The notes under the pieces: generated by a model | What the model saw: only the letters and a program-made list of their open reading frames with translations | What the model was told of the DNA's origin: nothing | Databases searched by the model: none | Source: an uncultured Pseudomonadota bacterium | GTDB lineage: Bacteria; Pseudomonadota; Gammaproteobacteria; Burkholderiales; Rhodocyclaceae | Direction of reading: 5' to 3' | Assembly: GCA_903951825.1 (NCBI GenBank) | Contig: CAJBDJ010000004.1 | Span: 1 to 64,000, forward strand | Length of the DNA stretch: 64,000 nt | Program-made: the position numbers and the translations under genes | Shown here: positions 36,205 through 46,805 of the stretch, piece after piece | Layout: every line of letters starts with the position of its first letter | Numbering within the stretch: the first letter of the stretch is position 1

Positions 36205-37659
36205 ATGCCGCTGTTGAACGACTCCGGCCTGCTGCGTCAGGCCTGCTATATCGATGGTGTCTGGCTGGCGGCCGATAGTGGCGAGCGCTTGGCGGTGACC
36301 AATCCGGCCAACGGTGAGACGATTGCCAGCGTCCCCTGGTGTGGCGCCGCTGAGGCCGGCCGCGCCGTGCTGGCAGCCGACCGGGCGCTGAGCACCTGGC
36401 GTCAGACGACGGCGGCCGAGCGCAGCCGCATTTTGCGCCGCTGGTTTGACTTGATCATGGCGAATCAGGATGACCTGGCCACCTTGATGACTGCCGAGCA
36501 AGGCAAGCCGCTCGCCGAGGCGCGCGGAGAAATTGCCTACGCCGCTTCTTTTGTCGAGTGGTTTGCCGAAGAGGCCAAGCGGGCTTATGGACAAGTGATT
36601 CCGTCACCGTTCAAGGATCGGCAGATCGTTGTCAGCAAAGAGCCGGTCGGTGTCTGTGCGGCAATTACGCCGTGGAATTTTCCGGCCGCCATGATTACGC
36701 GCAAGGTGGCCCCGGCGCTTGCTGCCGGCTGCACGATCATTCTCAAGCCGGCCGAGCAAACCCCGCTTTCCGCGCTGGCGCTGGTCGAACTGGCCGAACG
36801 CGCCGGTTTGCCGGCGGGGGTTTTCAATGTTGTGACAGGCGACGCGCTCGCCATCGGTGGTGTTCTGACAGCCAGCCCGTTGGTTCGCAAGCTGACCTTT
36901 ACCGGGTCAACACGGGTCGGCCGTTTGTTGATGGCGCAGTGCGCCGGCACCGTCAAGAAGCTCTCGCTGGAACTTGGCGGTAATGCCCCTTTCATCGTTT
37001 TCGATGATGCCGATCTTCCGGCTGCCGTTACGGCGGCGGTGACCGCGAAGTATCGCAATGCCGGCCAGACTTGCGTTTGCGCGAACCGCTTTCTGGTTCA
37101 GGAGGGCATCTACGAAAACTTTGTCGCCGCCCTGGCCGGCGCGGTGGCTGACTTGAAGGTCGGTGACGGGGCGCAGGCGGAGGTGACGCAGGGGCCGCTG
37201 ATCGATGCCGCAGCGCTCACCAAGGTCGAGGCGCTGGTCGCCGATGCACTGGCCAAAGGGGCGCGCGTGGTCATTGGCGGCAAGCGCCATGCCTTGGGGG
37301 GAACCTGGTTTGAGCCGACGATCCTGGCCGATGCAAGCGCGGATATGGCGGTTGCCCGTGATGAAATTTTCGGCCCGGTGGCGCCGCTCTTTCGCTTCAA
37401 GACCGAGGCTGAGGCGATCGAGATGGCGAACGACACCGAGTACGGTCTCGCCGCCTACTTTTTTTCTCGCGATCACGGCCGTGTCTGGCGCGTTGCCCGG
37501 CAGCTTGAATACGGCATGGTTGGCGTCAATACCGGCCTGATCTCGACCGAGGTTGCCCCGTTTGGCGGTGTCAAGCAGTCGGGAATTGGCCGCGAAGGTG
37601 CCAGCCAGGGACTCGACGAGTATCTGGAAACCAAGTATCTGGCGCTCGCCGGTCTGTGA
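36205..37659 (+). CDS. gabD: NAD(P)-dependent succinate-semialdehyde dehydrogenase
   Basis: The 484-residue protein is an aldehyde dehydrogenase of the GabD family. Conserved pieces are [15 protein letters not shown] for the nucleotide-binding region, FTGSTRVGR, the general-base glutamate in [16 protein letters not shown], the nucleophile cysteine in [11 protein letters not shown], and [12 protein letters not shown]. It oxidises succinate semialdehyde to succinate in the cytoplasm. The start is preceded by AAGGAGAG. A CoA-transferase gene follows 106 bases later. A broader aldehyde range is possible. Confidence 0.92.
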   Translation: MPLLNDSGLLRQACYIDGVWLAADSGERLAVTNPANGETIASVPWCGAAEAGRAVLAADRALSTWRQTTAAERSRILRRWFDLIMANQDDLATLMTAEQGKPLAEARGEIAYAASFVEWFAEEAKRAYGQVIPSPFKDRQIVVSKEPVGVCAAITPWNFPAAMITRKVAPALAAGCTIILKPAEQTPLSALALVELAERAGLPAGVFNVVTGDALAIGGVLTASPLVRKLTFTGSTRVGRLLMAQCAGTVKKLSLELGGNAPFIVFDDADLPAAVTAAVTAKYRNAGQTCVCANRFLVQEGIYENFVAALAGAVADLKVGDGAQAEVTQGPLIDAAALTKVEALVADALAKGARVVIGGKRHALGGTWFEPTILADASADMAVARDEIFGPVAPLFRFKTEAEAIEMANDTEYGLAAYFFSRDHGRVWRVARQLEYGMVGVNTGLISTEVAPFGGVKQSGIGREGASQGLDEYLETKYLALAGL

Positions 37660-37765
37660 TCATGTTGGCAAGTGGCGGCTTTTTGCCTGCGAGCGGTATT
37701 TTGCGAGGGGGATCGCCTGCCAGTTTGCTGATTGCCTCATTAAAAGAAAATCGAGGAGACTGAAG

Positions 37766-39769
37766 ATGCCTTTATCTCGCCATCCGGGCGCCGAATCCCT
37801 ACGTGCTTCAGATACCGGAAAAATCGTTTCTGCGCGTGATGCCGTACGCTTGATCAGTGACGGGGACACGGTGGCGACTGGCGGCTTTGTCGGCATCGGT
37901 TTTGCCGAGAACATCGCGGTAGCCCTCGAAAAGCGCTTTGTCGACAGTGCCGAGAGTGATCCGGGCGGTCTCGGCAGTCCGCGCAATCTGACGCTGGTTT
38001 ATGCTGCCGGACAGGGCGACGGCAAGGAGCGCGGGCTCAATCATTTCGGACATCAGGGATTGGTCGCCCGGGTGATCGGCGGGCATTGGGGGCTGGTTCC
38101 CAAACTGCAGGCGCTGGCCGTGGCCAATTGCATCGAGGCCTACAACCTGCCGCAGGGCGTGATTACGCATTTGTTTCGTGATATTGCGGCGGGCAAGCCG
38201 GGAACGATTACCCGCGTCGGGCTGGGAACATTTGTCGATCCGCGTTTTGGCGGCGGCAAACTGAATCAGATGACGACCCGGGAGATCGTCCGGCTCATGG
38301 AAATTGATGGCGAGGAATATCTTTTCTACCAGGCTTTTCCGATCCATGTCGGGATTATTCGCGGCACAACGGCCGACCCGGATGGCAACGTGACAATGGA
38401 GCGCGAGGCGCTGACGCTGGAGGCGCAAGCGATTGCGATGGCGGCCAGGAATTCCGGTGGCATCGTCATCGTGCAAGTCGAGCGGATTGCCGCGCGCGGG
38501 ACGCTCAACCCCCGTCAGGTCAAAATCCCCGGCATTCTCGTCGATTGCGTGGTTGTCGCCGAAAAACCGGAATACCACATGCAAACTTATGTCGAGCAAT
38601 ACAGCCCGGCCTTTGCCGGCGAACTCAAGGTGCCGATGTCGGCGATTGCGCCGCTGCCGATGAGCGAGCGCAAGATCATCGCGCGCCGGGCGGCACTTGA
38701 GTTGCGCGCCAACGCGGTGGTCAATCTCGGTATCGGTATGCCGGAAGGTATTGCCAACGTGGCGACCGAAGAAAACGTCATTGATCTCCTGACGCTGACC
38801 GCCGAGCCGGGGGTTATCGGCGGCGTGCCGGCTGGCGGCCTGAGTTTTGGTGCGGCAACCAATGCCCAGGCAATCATCGACCAGCCGAGTCAGTTTGATT
38901 TCTACCAGGGCGGCGGCCTCGATATGACCTTTCTCGGATTGGCGCAGGCCGATCAGCAGGGCAATCTCAATGTCTCCAAATTCGGCCCGCGGCTGGCCGG
39001 CGCCGGTGGCTTCATCGATATTTCACAGAATGCCAAAAAGGTCGTCTTCGTCGGCACCTTTACTGCCGGCAATCTGGAGATTGCGGTGAACGCCGGAAAA
39101 CTGCAGATTTTGCAGGAGGGCGACGCCCGGAAATTCGTCCGGGAGGTCGAACACCGCACCTTCAGCGGCGAGCAGGCCGCCAAGCGGTGCAAAGTCGTGT
39201 TGTACGTGACTGAACGTTGCGTCTTCAAACTGACCGCCGCGGGTCTTGAACTGATCGAGATTGCGCCCGGCGTCGATCTGCAAAAAGACATTCTCGATCA
39301 CATGGACTTCACGCCGCTGATGCATTGCCCGCCGCGCTTGATGGATGCGCGAATTTTTGCCGACACGCCGATGGGCATTCGTGGGCAAATGCTCGACCTG
39401 CCGCTTGCCCAGCGCCTTTCGTACGATGTCGGGAGAAACCTGTTTTTCCTCGATCTTTCCGGCATCAGCATTGGCGATGTCGCTGATATCGAAGGTTTGC
39501 GTGAAGCGGTGGAGAATTTTCTGGCGCCCCGCGGACACAAGGTTTACGCGATCGTCAATTACGACCGTTTCACGATGCTTCCAGAACTGGTCGATGCCTA
39601 CGCGGCCATGGTCAAGGGGGTCATCGAGCGTCATTATCACGATGTCACGCGCTATACCTCAAGCACCTTCCTGCGCATGAAAATCGGTGAGGCGCTGGCG
39701 AAACAACAACTGGCGGCGCACATTTACGAGAGCGCCGAGACCGCCGTCGCCCGCCTCGCCGTCGATTGA
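37766..39769 (+). CDS. class I acyl-CoA:acetate/3-ketoacid CoA-transferase (YdiF-like) with C-terminal extension
   Basis: The 667-residue protein fuses the alpha and beta CoA-transferase halves. The first has [15 protein letters not shown] and the second has [15 protein letters not shown] and the EPGVIGG glutamate that forms the CoA thioester. The fused core takes about 515 residues; the last ~150 residues (starting near HMDFTPLM) form an extra region beyond the usual YdiF/propionate CoA-transferase length. It exchanges CoA between acetyl-, propionyl- or 3-keto acyl-CoA and a free acid. A GAGGAG site lies upstream. The acyl specificity is unclear. Confidence 0.87.
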   Translation: MPLSRHPGAESLRASDTGKIVSARDAVRLISDGDTVATGGFVGIGFAENIAVALEKRFVDSAESDPGGLGSPRNLTLVYAAGQGDGKERGLNHFGHQGLVARVIGGHWGLVPKLQALAVANCIEAYNLPQGVITHLFRDIAAGKPGTITRVGLGTFVDPRFGGGKLNQMTTREIVRLMEIDGEEYLFYQAFPIHVGIIRGTTADPDGNVTMEREALTLEAQAIAMAARNSGGIVIVQVERIAARGTLNPRQVKIPGILVDCVVVAEKPEYHMQTYVEQYSPAFAGELKVPMSAIAPLPMSERKIIARRAALELRANAVVNLGIGMPEGIANVATEENVIDLLTLTAEPGVIGGVPAGGLSFGAATNAQAIIDQPSQFDFYQGGGLDMTFLGLAQADQQGNLNVSKFGPRLAGAGGFIDISQNAKKVVFVGTFTAGNLEIAVNAGKLQILQEGDARKFVREVEHRTFSGEQAAKRCKVVLYVTERCVFKLTAAGLELIEIAPGVDLQKDILDHMDFTPLMHCPPRLMDARIFADTPMGIRGQMLDLPLAQRLSYDVGRNLFFLDLSGISIGDVADIEGLREAVENFLAPRGHKVYAIVNYDRFTMLPELVDAYAAMVKGVIERHYHDVTRYTSSTFLRMKIGEALAKQQLAAHIYESAETAVARLAVD

Positions 39770-39792
39770 GTCGGCCGTTGCCGGCGGCCGAC
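39770..39792. terminator. convergent hairpin between CoA-transferase and argH
   Basis: A perfect 8-bp stem (GTCGGCCG with CGGCCGAC) encloses a 7-base loop, directly after the CoA-transferase stop and before the argH stop. A short T run follows on the plus strand only, so it may be a weak terminator. Confidence 0.5.
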
Positions 39793-39798
39793 TTTGGC

Positions 39799-41184
39799 CT
39801 ACAGCCGTTGGCGGGCGCGGGCGACGGCGGCCTTGACCTGAGCCGGTGCCGTGCCGCCGATATGGTTGCGACTGGCCAGCGAACCTTCGACGGTCAACAC
39901 CGAAAACACGTCGTTTTCAACCAGTGAAGAAAAGCTCTTCAGTTCGGCCAGCGACAGCTGCGGCAAGTCCACGCCTTTCTGCTCGGCGGCCTTGACGGCC
40001 AGGCCGACCGCTTCATGGGCATCGCGGAAAGGCAGCCCCTTGCGCGTCAGGTAGTCGGCAAGATCGGTGGCGGTGGCGAAACCCTGGCTGAGCGCGGCTT
40101 TCATCGCCGCCGGGTGAACGCTGATGCCGGTGGCCATGTCGGCGAAAATGCGCAGGGTGTCGGTGACCGTGTCGACAGCATCGAACAGCGGTTCCTTGTC
40201 TTCCTGATTATCCTTGTTGTAGGCCAGAGGTTGCGCTTTCATCAGGGTCAGAAGGCTGACCAGCTGGCCGTACACGCGGCCGGTCTTGCCGCGTGCCAGT
40301 TCGGCAACGTCGGGATTTTTCTTCTGCGGCATGATCGATGAGCCGGTGCAGAAGCGGTCAGCAATCTGGATAAAGCCGATGCGCGGGCTCATCCACATCA
40401 CCAGTTCTTCGGACAGGCGGCTGATGTGCATCATCAGCACGGCACAAGCGGCGGTGAATTCGATGGCGAAGTCGCGATCGGAAACGGCATCCAGCGAGTT
40501 TTCGCAGACATCGTCAAAGCCGAGCTGGGCGGCGACAAAAGCGCGATCAATCGGGTAGGTGGTGCCGGCCAGGGCGGCCGCACCAAGCGGCAGGCGGTTG
40601 GTGCGTTTGCGGGCATCGGCGAAGCGCTCGCCATCGCGGCCGAACATTTCGAAATAGGCCAACATGTGGTGGCCGAAAGTCACCGGCTGGGCGACCTGCA
40701 GATGGGTGAAGCCGGGCATCGGCGTCGCCGCTTCCTGCTCGGCGAGATCGACGAGGGCTGAACGAAAGGCCTTGAGCAGCAGCAAAATGTCGTCAATCGC
40801 ATCGCGCAGGTAAAGGCGGATGTCGGTCGCTACCTGGTCATTGCGCGAACGGCCGGTATGTAGACGTTTGCCGGCATCGCCAACGAGCGCGGTCAAGCGC
40901 TTTTCGATATTCAAATGGACGTCTTCAAGATCGAGCGACCAGTCGAATTGGCCGCTCTCGATCTCGCGGGTGATGATTTCCATGCCGCGCTCGATGTGCG
41001 CCAGATCGTCGCCGCTGATAATCGACTGCTTGGCCAGCATTCGGGCGTGCGCCAGCGAACCGCGAATATCCTGGCGCCACATGCGCTGATCGAAACCGAC
41101 TGAGGCGGTGTAGCGTTTGACGAGATCGGAAACCGGCTCGGAAAAACGGCCGGCCCAGGTGTATTGGGGGGTGTTGGAGGTCAT
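39799..41184 (-). CDS. argH: argininosuccinate lyase
   Basis: The 461-residue protein has the fumarase/ASL superfamily layout: the [20 protein letters not shown] region, [12 protein letters not shown], and the flexible loop signature [12 protein letters not shown] with its catalytic serine. It splits argininosuccinate into arginine and fumarate. The start at MTSNTPQ (41184) has a GGAGG site overlapping the upstream sequence; six codons more are open upstream but lack homology. It stands alone between two unrelated genes. Confidence 0.96.
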   Translation of the reverse strand: MTSNTPQYTWAGRFSEPVSDLVKRYTASVGFDQRMWRQDIRGSLAHARMLAKQSIISGDDLAHIERGMEIITREIESGQFDWSLDLEDVHLNIEKRLTALVGDAGKRLHTGRSRNDQVATDIRLYLRDAIDDILLLLKAFRSALVDLAEQEAATPMPGFTHLQVAQPVTFGHHMLAYFEMFGRDGERFADARKRTNRLPLGAAALAGTTYPIDRAFVAAQLGFDDVCENSLDAVSDRDFAIEFTAACAVLMMHISRLSEELVMWMSPRIGFIQIADRFCTGSSIMPQKKNPDVAELARGKTGRVYGQLVSLLTLMKAQPLAYNKDNQEDKEPLFDAVDTVTDTLRIFADMATGISVHPAAMKAALSQGFATATDLADYLTRKGLPFRDAHEAVGLAVKAAEQKGVDLPQLSLAELKSFSSLVENDVFSVLTVEGSLASRNHIGGTAPAQVKAAVARARQRL

Positions 41185-41451
41185 GAATGAGATCGGGAAC
41201 AAGGCGGTTAGGCGACGAAGCGAAAATTGATTCGTCCGGGAAGCGCCGAGTATACGGCACTTTCATGCCGCCCGGCGGCACGCTGGCGAAGCGGGACGAT
41301 GACGGATCGAGCCGATGCCGATGAGGGTTTCAGCGCTCGGCGAGGTAGCGCCCCAGCGCCGCCATGCCTTGCCTGTAAAACGCCTTCGCTGTTAGATTGC
41401 CGGGTTCGGGCAAGCATCCCCCCACGCCACAGCTACAGAGAAGTCACACAT

Positions 41452-41964
41452 ATGAAGGCATTTTCCGCATCATCCATTTTCGCTGCCTTGGTGATCGTAC
41501 TCGGCACCAGCGGCTGCGTCAGTGTGCCGCAGCCGCCGCCGGCCAAGCCGGTAGTCGAGGTTGCCCGGCCGGCACCGCCGGAAGCGGTGACGCAGCAGGA
41601 GCAGGAGCAGGGCGCGATGACTGCGGTCAACGCCGAAAACAGCGTGTTTTTTGCGACCAATTCGGCGCTGATCGATGGTCGCTCGCGCGACACCTTGCTA
41701 CGCCACGCCGAGCGCCTCAAAGCCAACCCCCGGCAGAAGGTTTTACTCGTCGGTTTTACCGATGATCGCGGTAGCAGTGCCTATAACAGCGCGATTGCCG
41801 AAATACGCGTCAACGCGGTGTACAAGGTGCTGCGCGAACTCGGCGTCAAGCCCGGCCAACTCCGCCGCTACGGCGCCGGCGGCGAAAAAAACCGTACCCC
41901 ATGCAGTTCGGACGAGTGTCGTGCCCTGATGCGCCGCGTTGAACTCGATTACTCGGGTAATTAG
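41452..41964 (+). CDS. OmpA-family outer-membrane lipoprotein
   Basis: The 170-residue protein has a signal peptide with lipobox LGTSGC (Cys21), a proline-rich linker (PPPAKP), and a C-terminal OmpA/Pal domain binding peptidoglycan. The domain includes VFFATNSALID, VLLVGFTDDRGSSAYN and IAEIRVNAVYKVLRELGV. The upstream frame is open but has no homology, so ATG 41452 is chosen. It anchors the outer membrane to the cell wall. The conserved SxxxA pattern of Pal is partly altered (NSAIAEIRVNAV). Confidence 0.88.
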   Translation: MKAFSASSIFAALVIVLGTSGCVSVPQPPPAKPVVEVARPAPPEAVTQQEQEQGAMTAVNAENSVFFATNSALIDGRSRDTLLRHAERLKANPRQKVLLVGFTDDRGSSAYNSAIAEIRVNAVYKVLRELGVKPGQLRRYGAGGEKNRTPCSSDECRALMRRVELDYSGN

Positions 41965-41973
41965 GCGGCTGGT

Positions 41974-44565
41974 TCAGGCCAGCGAGCGAGTCACCACTTC
42001 AAGCACATCGCGCGAGACACCGGGGTGATTGCGGATGCTTTCAAGCGCCTTTTTGGCGTGCGCCTGACGGCTTGCATCAAATTTTTTCCAGCGGTCGAAA
42101 CTGCGGGCAAGGCGTGAGGCGATTTGCGGATTTTTGCCATCGAGCGCAATCGTCTGTTCGGCGAGAAAAGCGTACCCCGCGGGCGTATTGAAGCGCACCA
42201 GGTTGTTGCCAAAGTTGCGGATCAAGGCATAAACCTTGTTCGGATTGGTAAGGTCGAAAGCCGCGTGCTGCGTCAGTTTTTTGACTACTTCCAGCGTCTG
42301 CGGCAGGCGGCTGGCCGATTGCACGGCGAACCATTTGTCGACGACCAGCGCCTCGTGCTGCCAGCGCTCATAGAATTTCGCCAGCGCCAACTCGCGTTCG
42401 TCGCAGTCGATTTGCGCCAGTCCAGCAAGGGCGGCGAACTGGTCGGTCATGTTGTCGGCCTCGAGAAATTGCCGCATGGCCAGTTGGCGGACAAAATCGT
42501 TGTCCAGTTCGAGCAGGTAACTGAGGCAGAGGTTGCGCAGGGCGCGGGCGCCGGCGCCGGCTTGCTCGCTGCTCGGCGCATAAGGAAGATGCGGGGCGAG
42601 GGCGGCGTAAATGCCGGAAAACTCGCCTTCGAGTTCTTGCGCAAGGTGCAAGCGCAGGGCGTTGCGGGCGGCGTGCAGGGCTTCGGGATTAACCACGTCC
42701 ATGGCTTCGGCCAGCGTTGTTTCGCCGGGCAGTGTCAGTGCTTCGGCAACAAAAGCGGCGCCACGCGTGCGTTGCTGTTGCAACAGGCGGCGTGCGGCCG
42801 CCGTGAAAGCGGCCGGCCAGGAGGGCGAGCGCCCGGCGGCGAGCGCCGTGGCGGCTTGCAGGATCAATTGCGCGGCAAGGCGCTGGCCGGCTTCCCAGGC
42901 GTTGAACGGGTCTGTCTCGAATGCCAGCAGGTGCGTGAGCTGCGCTGACGTGTAGTCAAAATTGAAGATTACCGGCGCTGAAAAGTCACGCAGCAGCGAA
43001 GGCACGGGTTCGGCGGCCAGATTGTCGAAGGTGTACTGTTGTTTGCGCTGGCTCAGTTCGATGAGCTGTTCGCTGCCGGGAATCACGCTGCCGGCAGCGT
43101 CGAAGAGGGCAATGCGAATCGGGATCAGGTACGGGCTGTCGTCGCTGGCGCGCAGATTGGATTGCTCGAAAGTCAGCGTGTAGCGGCCGCTTGCCGGGTC
43201 AAAAATGCCGGCGGCGGCAATCTGCGGCGTGCCGGGCTGGCTGTACCAGCGCATGAACTGGCTGAAGTCGTAGCCCGAGGCGGCGGCCATCGCCGCGACA
43301 AAATCCTCGCATGTCACGGCCTGGCCGTCGTGGCGGCGGAAGTACTCGGCCATGCCCTGACGGAAGTTGTCGCGGCCGATCAGCGTCTGGATCATGCGGA
43401 CGACTTCGGCGCCCTTTTCATACACGGTGGCAGTGTAGAAATTGCTGATTTCGGCGAACGAAGAGGGACGCACCGGATGCGACATCGGGCCGGCATCTTC
43501 CGGAAACTGCGCGGCACGCAGGCCGCGCACCTCGCGAATGCGGGCAGTCTGGCGATTGTGCAGGTCAGCACCAAACTCCTGGTCGCGAAAGACGGTCAAG
43601 CCCTCCTTCAGCGAGAGCTGAAACCAGTCGCGACAGGTCACGCGGTTGCCCGTCCAGTTGTGGAAGTATTCATGGGCAACGACCCGGTCGATATTCTCGA
43701 AGTCCGTATCCGTCGCCACATCGGCACGAGCGAGCACATACTTCGTGTTGAAGATATTGAGCCCCTTGTTTTCCATCGCCCCCATGTTGAAGTCGCCGAC
43801 GGCAACGATCATGTAGTGCTCGAGATCACACTCAAGCGCGAAGCGCTGCTCGTCCCAGGCCATCGATTTTTTCAATGCCGCCATCGCGTGCGCAGACTGG
43901 TCGAGCTTGCCCGGTTCGACATAAATGGCGAGGTTGACCTCGCGCCCGGAGGCGGTTGTGAAGCGATCGAACAAGCCGTCGAGCCGGCCGGCGACGAGCG
44001 CAAAAAGATAGCAGGGCTTGCGAAACGGGTCGACCCAGCGCGCCCAGTGGTGGCCATTCGCTTCCTCGCCGCTGGCCACCGGATTGCCGTTGGCGAGCAA
44101 AATCGGCAGCGTTTTCTTGTCGGCGTGGAGCGTCACGACGTAGGTCGACATCACATCCGGGCGATCAAGAAACCAGGTGATGCGGCGAAATCCCTGCGCT
44201 TCGCACTGCGTGAAATACCCGTCCCGGGAGCGGTACATGCCGGAGAGATGGGTGTTCCGGTTCGGATCGATGCGGACGACCGTTTGCAGCGTACAGGCAT
44301 CGGGCAAGTCGTCGATGATCAACGTGCGTGGGGTGGCAACAAAGGCGACCGCCTGGCCGTCGAGGCTGACGCGCAAGGTTTCCAGTTCTTCACCATCGAG
44401 CACCAGCGGCTGCCTGGCGACCTCTTGATTGCGCCGCAGTGATAACGTGGCAGTGACGATGGTGAACGCGGATTCGATGACAAAATCGAGGTCGACGGTA
44501 TCAACCCAGTAAGCGGGCGGCGTGTAGTCTTTGAGATGAATTATCTGGGGGGTGTCGGTTTTCAT
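41974..44565 (-). CDS. pepN: aminopeptidase N (M1 metallopeptidase)
   Basis: The 863-residue protein has the M1 zinc motif VAHEYFHNWTGNRVTCRDW with HEYFH and the downstream glutamate in the KEGLTV segment, and the GAMEN substrate motif (MGAMENKGLN). Domain layout is N-terminal saddle, thermolysin-like catalytic core, middle and C-terminal helical domains. It removes N-terminal residues from peptides in the cytoplasm. The length fits proteobacterial PepN. The C-terminus abuts the convergent OmpA-like gene. Confidence 0.96.
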   Translation of the reverse strand: MKTDTPQIIHLKDYTPPAYWVDTVDLDFVIESAFTIVTATLSLRRNQEVARQPLVLDGEELETLRVSLDGQAVAFVATPRTLIIDDLPDACTLQTVVRIDPNRNTHLSGMYRSRDGYFTQCEAQGFRRITWFLDRPDVMSTYVVTLHADKKTLPILLANGNPVASGEEANGHHWARWVDPFRKPCYLFALVAGRLDGLFDRFTTASGREVNLAIYVEPGKLDQSAHAMAALKKSMAWDEQRFALECDLEHYMIVAVGDFNMGAMENKGLNIFNTKYVLARADVATDTDFENIDRVVAHEYFHNWTGNRVTCRDWFQLSLKEGLTVFRDQEFGADLHNRQTARIREVRGLRAAQFPEDAGPMSHPVRPSSFAEISNFYTATVYEKGAEVVRMIQTLIGRDNFRQGMAEYFRRHDGQAVTCEDFVAAMAAASGYDFSQFMRWYSQPGTPQIAAAGIFDPASGRYTLTFEQSNLRASDDSPYLIPIRIALFDAAGSVIPGSEQLIELSQRKQQYTFDNLAAEPVPSLLRDFSAPVIFNFDYTSAQLTHLLAFETDPFNAWEAGQRLAAQLILQAATALAAGRSPSWPAAFTAAARRLLQQQRTRGAAFVAEALTLPGETTLAEAMDVVNPEALHAARNALRLHLAQELEGEFSGIYAALAPHLPYAPSSEQAGAGARALRNLCLSYLLELDNDFVRQLAMRQFLEADNMTDQFAALAGLAQIDCDERELALAKFYERWQHEALVVDKWFAVQSASRLPQTLEVVKKLTQHAAFDLTNPNKVYALIRNFGNNLVRFNTPAGYAFLAEQTIALDGKNPQIASRLARSFDRWKKFDASRQAHAKKALESIRNHPGVSRDVLEVVTRSLA

Positions 44566-44610
44566 GTCGTTTCGGGAAAAACTCGTCTCGGGCTTTGATG
44601 GCTGCCCAGT

Positions 44611-45219
44611 TTAGCGCCTGCGCCAGACCTGCCAGCGCTCGCGGCCGGCGAACACGGGCAGCGAGTCAGGAACCCCGGCATCCTCGACTGGCTCGAAAGC
44701 CTCGTGCAGCAGCGCCGCCAGTTGCTGTGGAAGAATTCCGAAGGGCGGTCCTTTGCACTGGTCGCAGACAAAGAAAAAGCCGGCCAGCAGGCCGCCGCTC
44801 GGCAGTAGTTCGGCCACCCGCCTGCCCCAGCCGCCCCATAGTTTGCGCGGCAAGGCACAGAGAAATGCACGCTCGTAGATCAGCTGATAAGGTTGCTGCG
44901 GCGCAAAAGTAAAAAAGTCGTCGCAAACCAGCTTGACCGGCACCGCTTGCAATATTTTGCCGGCGCTGGCCACCGCCACGGGCGAGAAATCAAGCGCTGT
45001 CACCGGCCACCCCAGCCGCCCCAGGTGCGCCGCTTCCCAAGCACTGCCGCAACCGGGAATCAGCGTCGTGCGTGCCGCCGGTTGGCGGGCAACGAAGTCC
45101 ATAAACGCCGCCGGTACGCCGCCGGCGTCCCAGGGCGTGACGCCTTCAGCAAATCGGCTGCACCAGAAATCGGGATGTTCCGGGCGTTGCCCGGGCGGCT
45201 TTTCGGATCTTTCGCTCAT
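44611..45219 (-). CDS. TPMT-like SAM-dependent methyltransferase
   Basis: The 202-residue protein resembles thiopurine methyltransferase-type enzymes. The N-terminus has HPDFWCSRFAEGVTPWD, the SAM motif is TLIPGCGSAWEAAHLGRLGW, and LIYERAFLCALP follows. These enzymes methylate thiols, selenium/tellurium compounds or halides; the substrate here is unknown. The start overlaps the upstream thioredoxin-like gene by four bases (ATGA at 45216-45219), so the two are one unit. Confidence 0.87.
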   Translation of the reverse strand: MSERSEKPPGQRPEHPDFWCSRFAEGVTPWDAGGVPAAFMDFVARQPAARTTLIPGCGSAWEAAHLGRLGWPVTALDFSPVAVASAGKILQAVPVKLVCDDFFTFAPQQPYQLIYERAFLCALPRKLWGGWGRRVAELLPSGGLLAGFFFVCDQCKGPPFGILPQQLAALLHEAFEPVEDAGVPDSLPVFAGRERWQVWRRR

Positions 45220-45695
45220 CGCTTTTTCAGAGCCAGTAGCGACTTTTCGATGGCGTCTTCGAGGTAACTCAAATAAAAATCAGGAAGCCGGGCGCCAACG
45301 ATGGGCTCGCTCAGCTGGCGGCCATCTGGCCCGTAGAAAGCAACGACGGGCACCAGCTTGATTTTTTCACCGGCGGCAAAGCGGGCGTGACTGCTTGTCC
45401 CACCCTTGAAATCGACAAGCGGCTGCTCGCCATCCTGATTGATCTGGCGGATGACGAGTTTGTTCTGGTATTGGGGATTGGCCGCCAGGGGCTTGAGATA
45501 ATCGCGCTTGACCGCCTCGCAATATTTGCAATCGGCACGGCTGTAGATAATCACCAGCGGCATCCCGGCGCCAGCGGCTCTGCCGGCTTCCCGGGGCAAG
45601 TCGATGGCTGGCGGGAGGTCGCTGGCGCTCCAGGCGGGGACGGTCAGCCATGCTAAAATCAAGCTCCCGAACAGCCTTTTCAAGTGTCTTCCCAT
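45216..45695 (-). CDS. periplasmic thioredoxin-like protein
   Basis: The protein has up to 159 residues, a signal peptide ([20 protein letters not shown] or a start at the TTG four codons later), and a thioredoxin-like fold with CKYC active site, and [12 protein letters not shown] with the cis-proline loop. It probably reduces or isomerises protein disulfides or cofactors in the periplasm, or resembles SoxW. If ATG 45695 is used, its start codon overlaps the hemC start codon in the palindrome CATG. The stop overlaps the methyltransferase gene. Confidence 0.82.
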   Translation of the reverse strand: MGRHLKRLFGSLILAWLTVPAWSASDLPPAIDLPREAGRAAGAGMPLVIIYSRADCKYCEAVKRDYLKPLAANPQYQNKLVIRQINQDGEQPLVDFKGGTSSHARFAAGEKIKLVPVVAFYGPDGRQLSEPIVGARLPDFYLSYLEDAIEKSLLALKKR

Positions 45696-46629
45696 GTCCG
45701 CTCCGTCACAGATTGTCATTGCCTCCCGTGAATCCCGTCTGGCCATGTGGCAGGCAATTCACGTCAAAGATCGGCTAAGTAGTCTAAACCCGGGTCACGA
45801 GGTTGTCATTCTCGGGATGACGACCAAAGGAGATCAGATACTCGACCGCCCGCTCGCCGATATTGGCGGCAAGGGGCTCTTCATCAAAGAGCTGGAAGTG
45901 GCGATCGAACAGGGGCGCGCTCACCTTGCCGTGCATTCGATGAAAGACGTACCGATGGTGATGCCCGAAGGCTTCGTTCTCGCCGCCATTTCAGCGCGCG
46001 AAAATCCGTGTGATGCTTTTGTCTCCAATCACTTTGCCAGCCTCGATGAATTGCCGGTCGGCGCGGTGGTCGGCACCTCCAGCCTGCGTCGCGAATCGAT
46101 CCTGCGTGCCCGCTACCCGCACTTGGTGATCAAAAGCCTGCGCGGCAACCTCGATACGCGCCTGAAAAAACTCGATGCCGGCGACTACGATGCGATCATT
46201 CTGGCCGCCGCCGGCCTGCTCCGCCTGGGCTTGGAATCACGCATCAAATCGCTGTTGAGTGCAGAACAATCATTGCCGGCGCCCGGTCAGGGAGCGCTCG
46301 GTATCGAAGTGCTGGCCGATGCCGCTGCCATGCTCGCTACCGTTGCCCCGCTGAATGACCCGGACACCGCTCACTGCGTCAAGGCCGAGCGCGCCTTTTC
46401 GCGCGCGCTCGGCGGTAGCTGCCAGGTGCCGCTCGGTGGCTATGCGCTGATCGACAACGGCCAACTCTGGTTGCGCGGCTTCGTCGCCACGGTCGACGGT
46501 CGGGAAATGGTCAGCGCCGAGCTGCGCGGCAACCCCGTCGACGACGAGGCGTTGGGTTTGCAGTTGGCCGCCTTGCTGCGCGCCAAAGGTGCTGACGCCA
46601 TTCTCGATCAACTTGCTGGCGGCCACTAG
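45694..46629 (+). CDS. hemC: porphobilinogen deaminase (hydroxymethylbilane synthase)
   Basis: The 311-residue protein shows the deaminase family throughout. It starts with [15 protein letters not shown], has [26 protein letters not shown] with the catalytic Asp, [17 protein letters not shown], and the dipyrromethane-cofactor cysteine Cys243 in [12 protein letters not shown]. It joins four porphobilinogens into hydroxymethylbilane. The next heme gene, hemD, is normally adjacent but here lies 14.5 kb away with a pilus-like cluster in between. Its ATG shares two bases with the divergent gene start. Confidence 0.96.
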   Translation: MSAPSQIVIASRESRLAMWQAIHVKDRLSSLNPGHEVVILGMTTKGDQILDRPLADIGGKGLFIKELEVAIEQGRAHLAVHSMKDVPMVMPEGFVLAAISARENPCDAFVSNHFASLDELPVGAVVGTSSLRRESILRARYPHLVIKSLRGNLDTRLKKLDAGDYDAIILAAAGLLRLGLESRIKSLLSAEQSLPAPGQGALGIEVLADAAAMLATVAPLNDPDTAHCVKAERAFSRALGGSCQVPLGGYALIDNGQLWLRGFVATVDGREMVSAELRGNPVDDEALGLQLAALLRAKGADAILDQLAGGH

Positions 46630-46805
46630 GCGCCAGGCGTGGCCGGCTGCCGCCACCTGCGCCGAATAGCGTTCGTCTGAGGTATTGGCGGTCTGTCGCG
46701 GGCGACTGATTGCGTGATTGGGGAGGCGGGAAATCATCTATACTTTGGAGCGGCGTTCGCGCTATCTCAAAGGGATAAGACTGGCTACCCGCTCACCGGA
46801 TCAAG

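Noticed and set aside
43039-44442. A 467-codon plus-strand open frame antisense to pepN
   Set aside because: pepN is fully supported by catalytic motifs. The antisense translation is Arg/Glu/Gly-rich with no domain.
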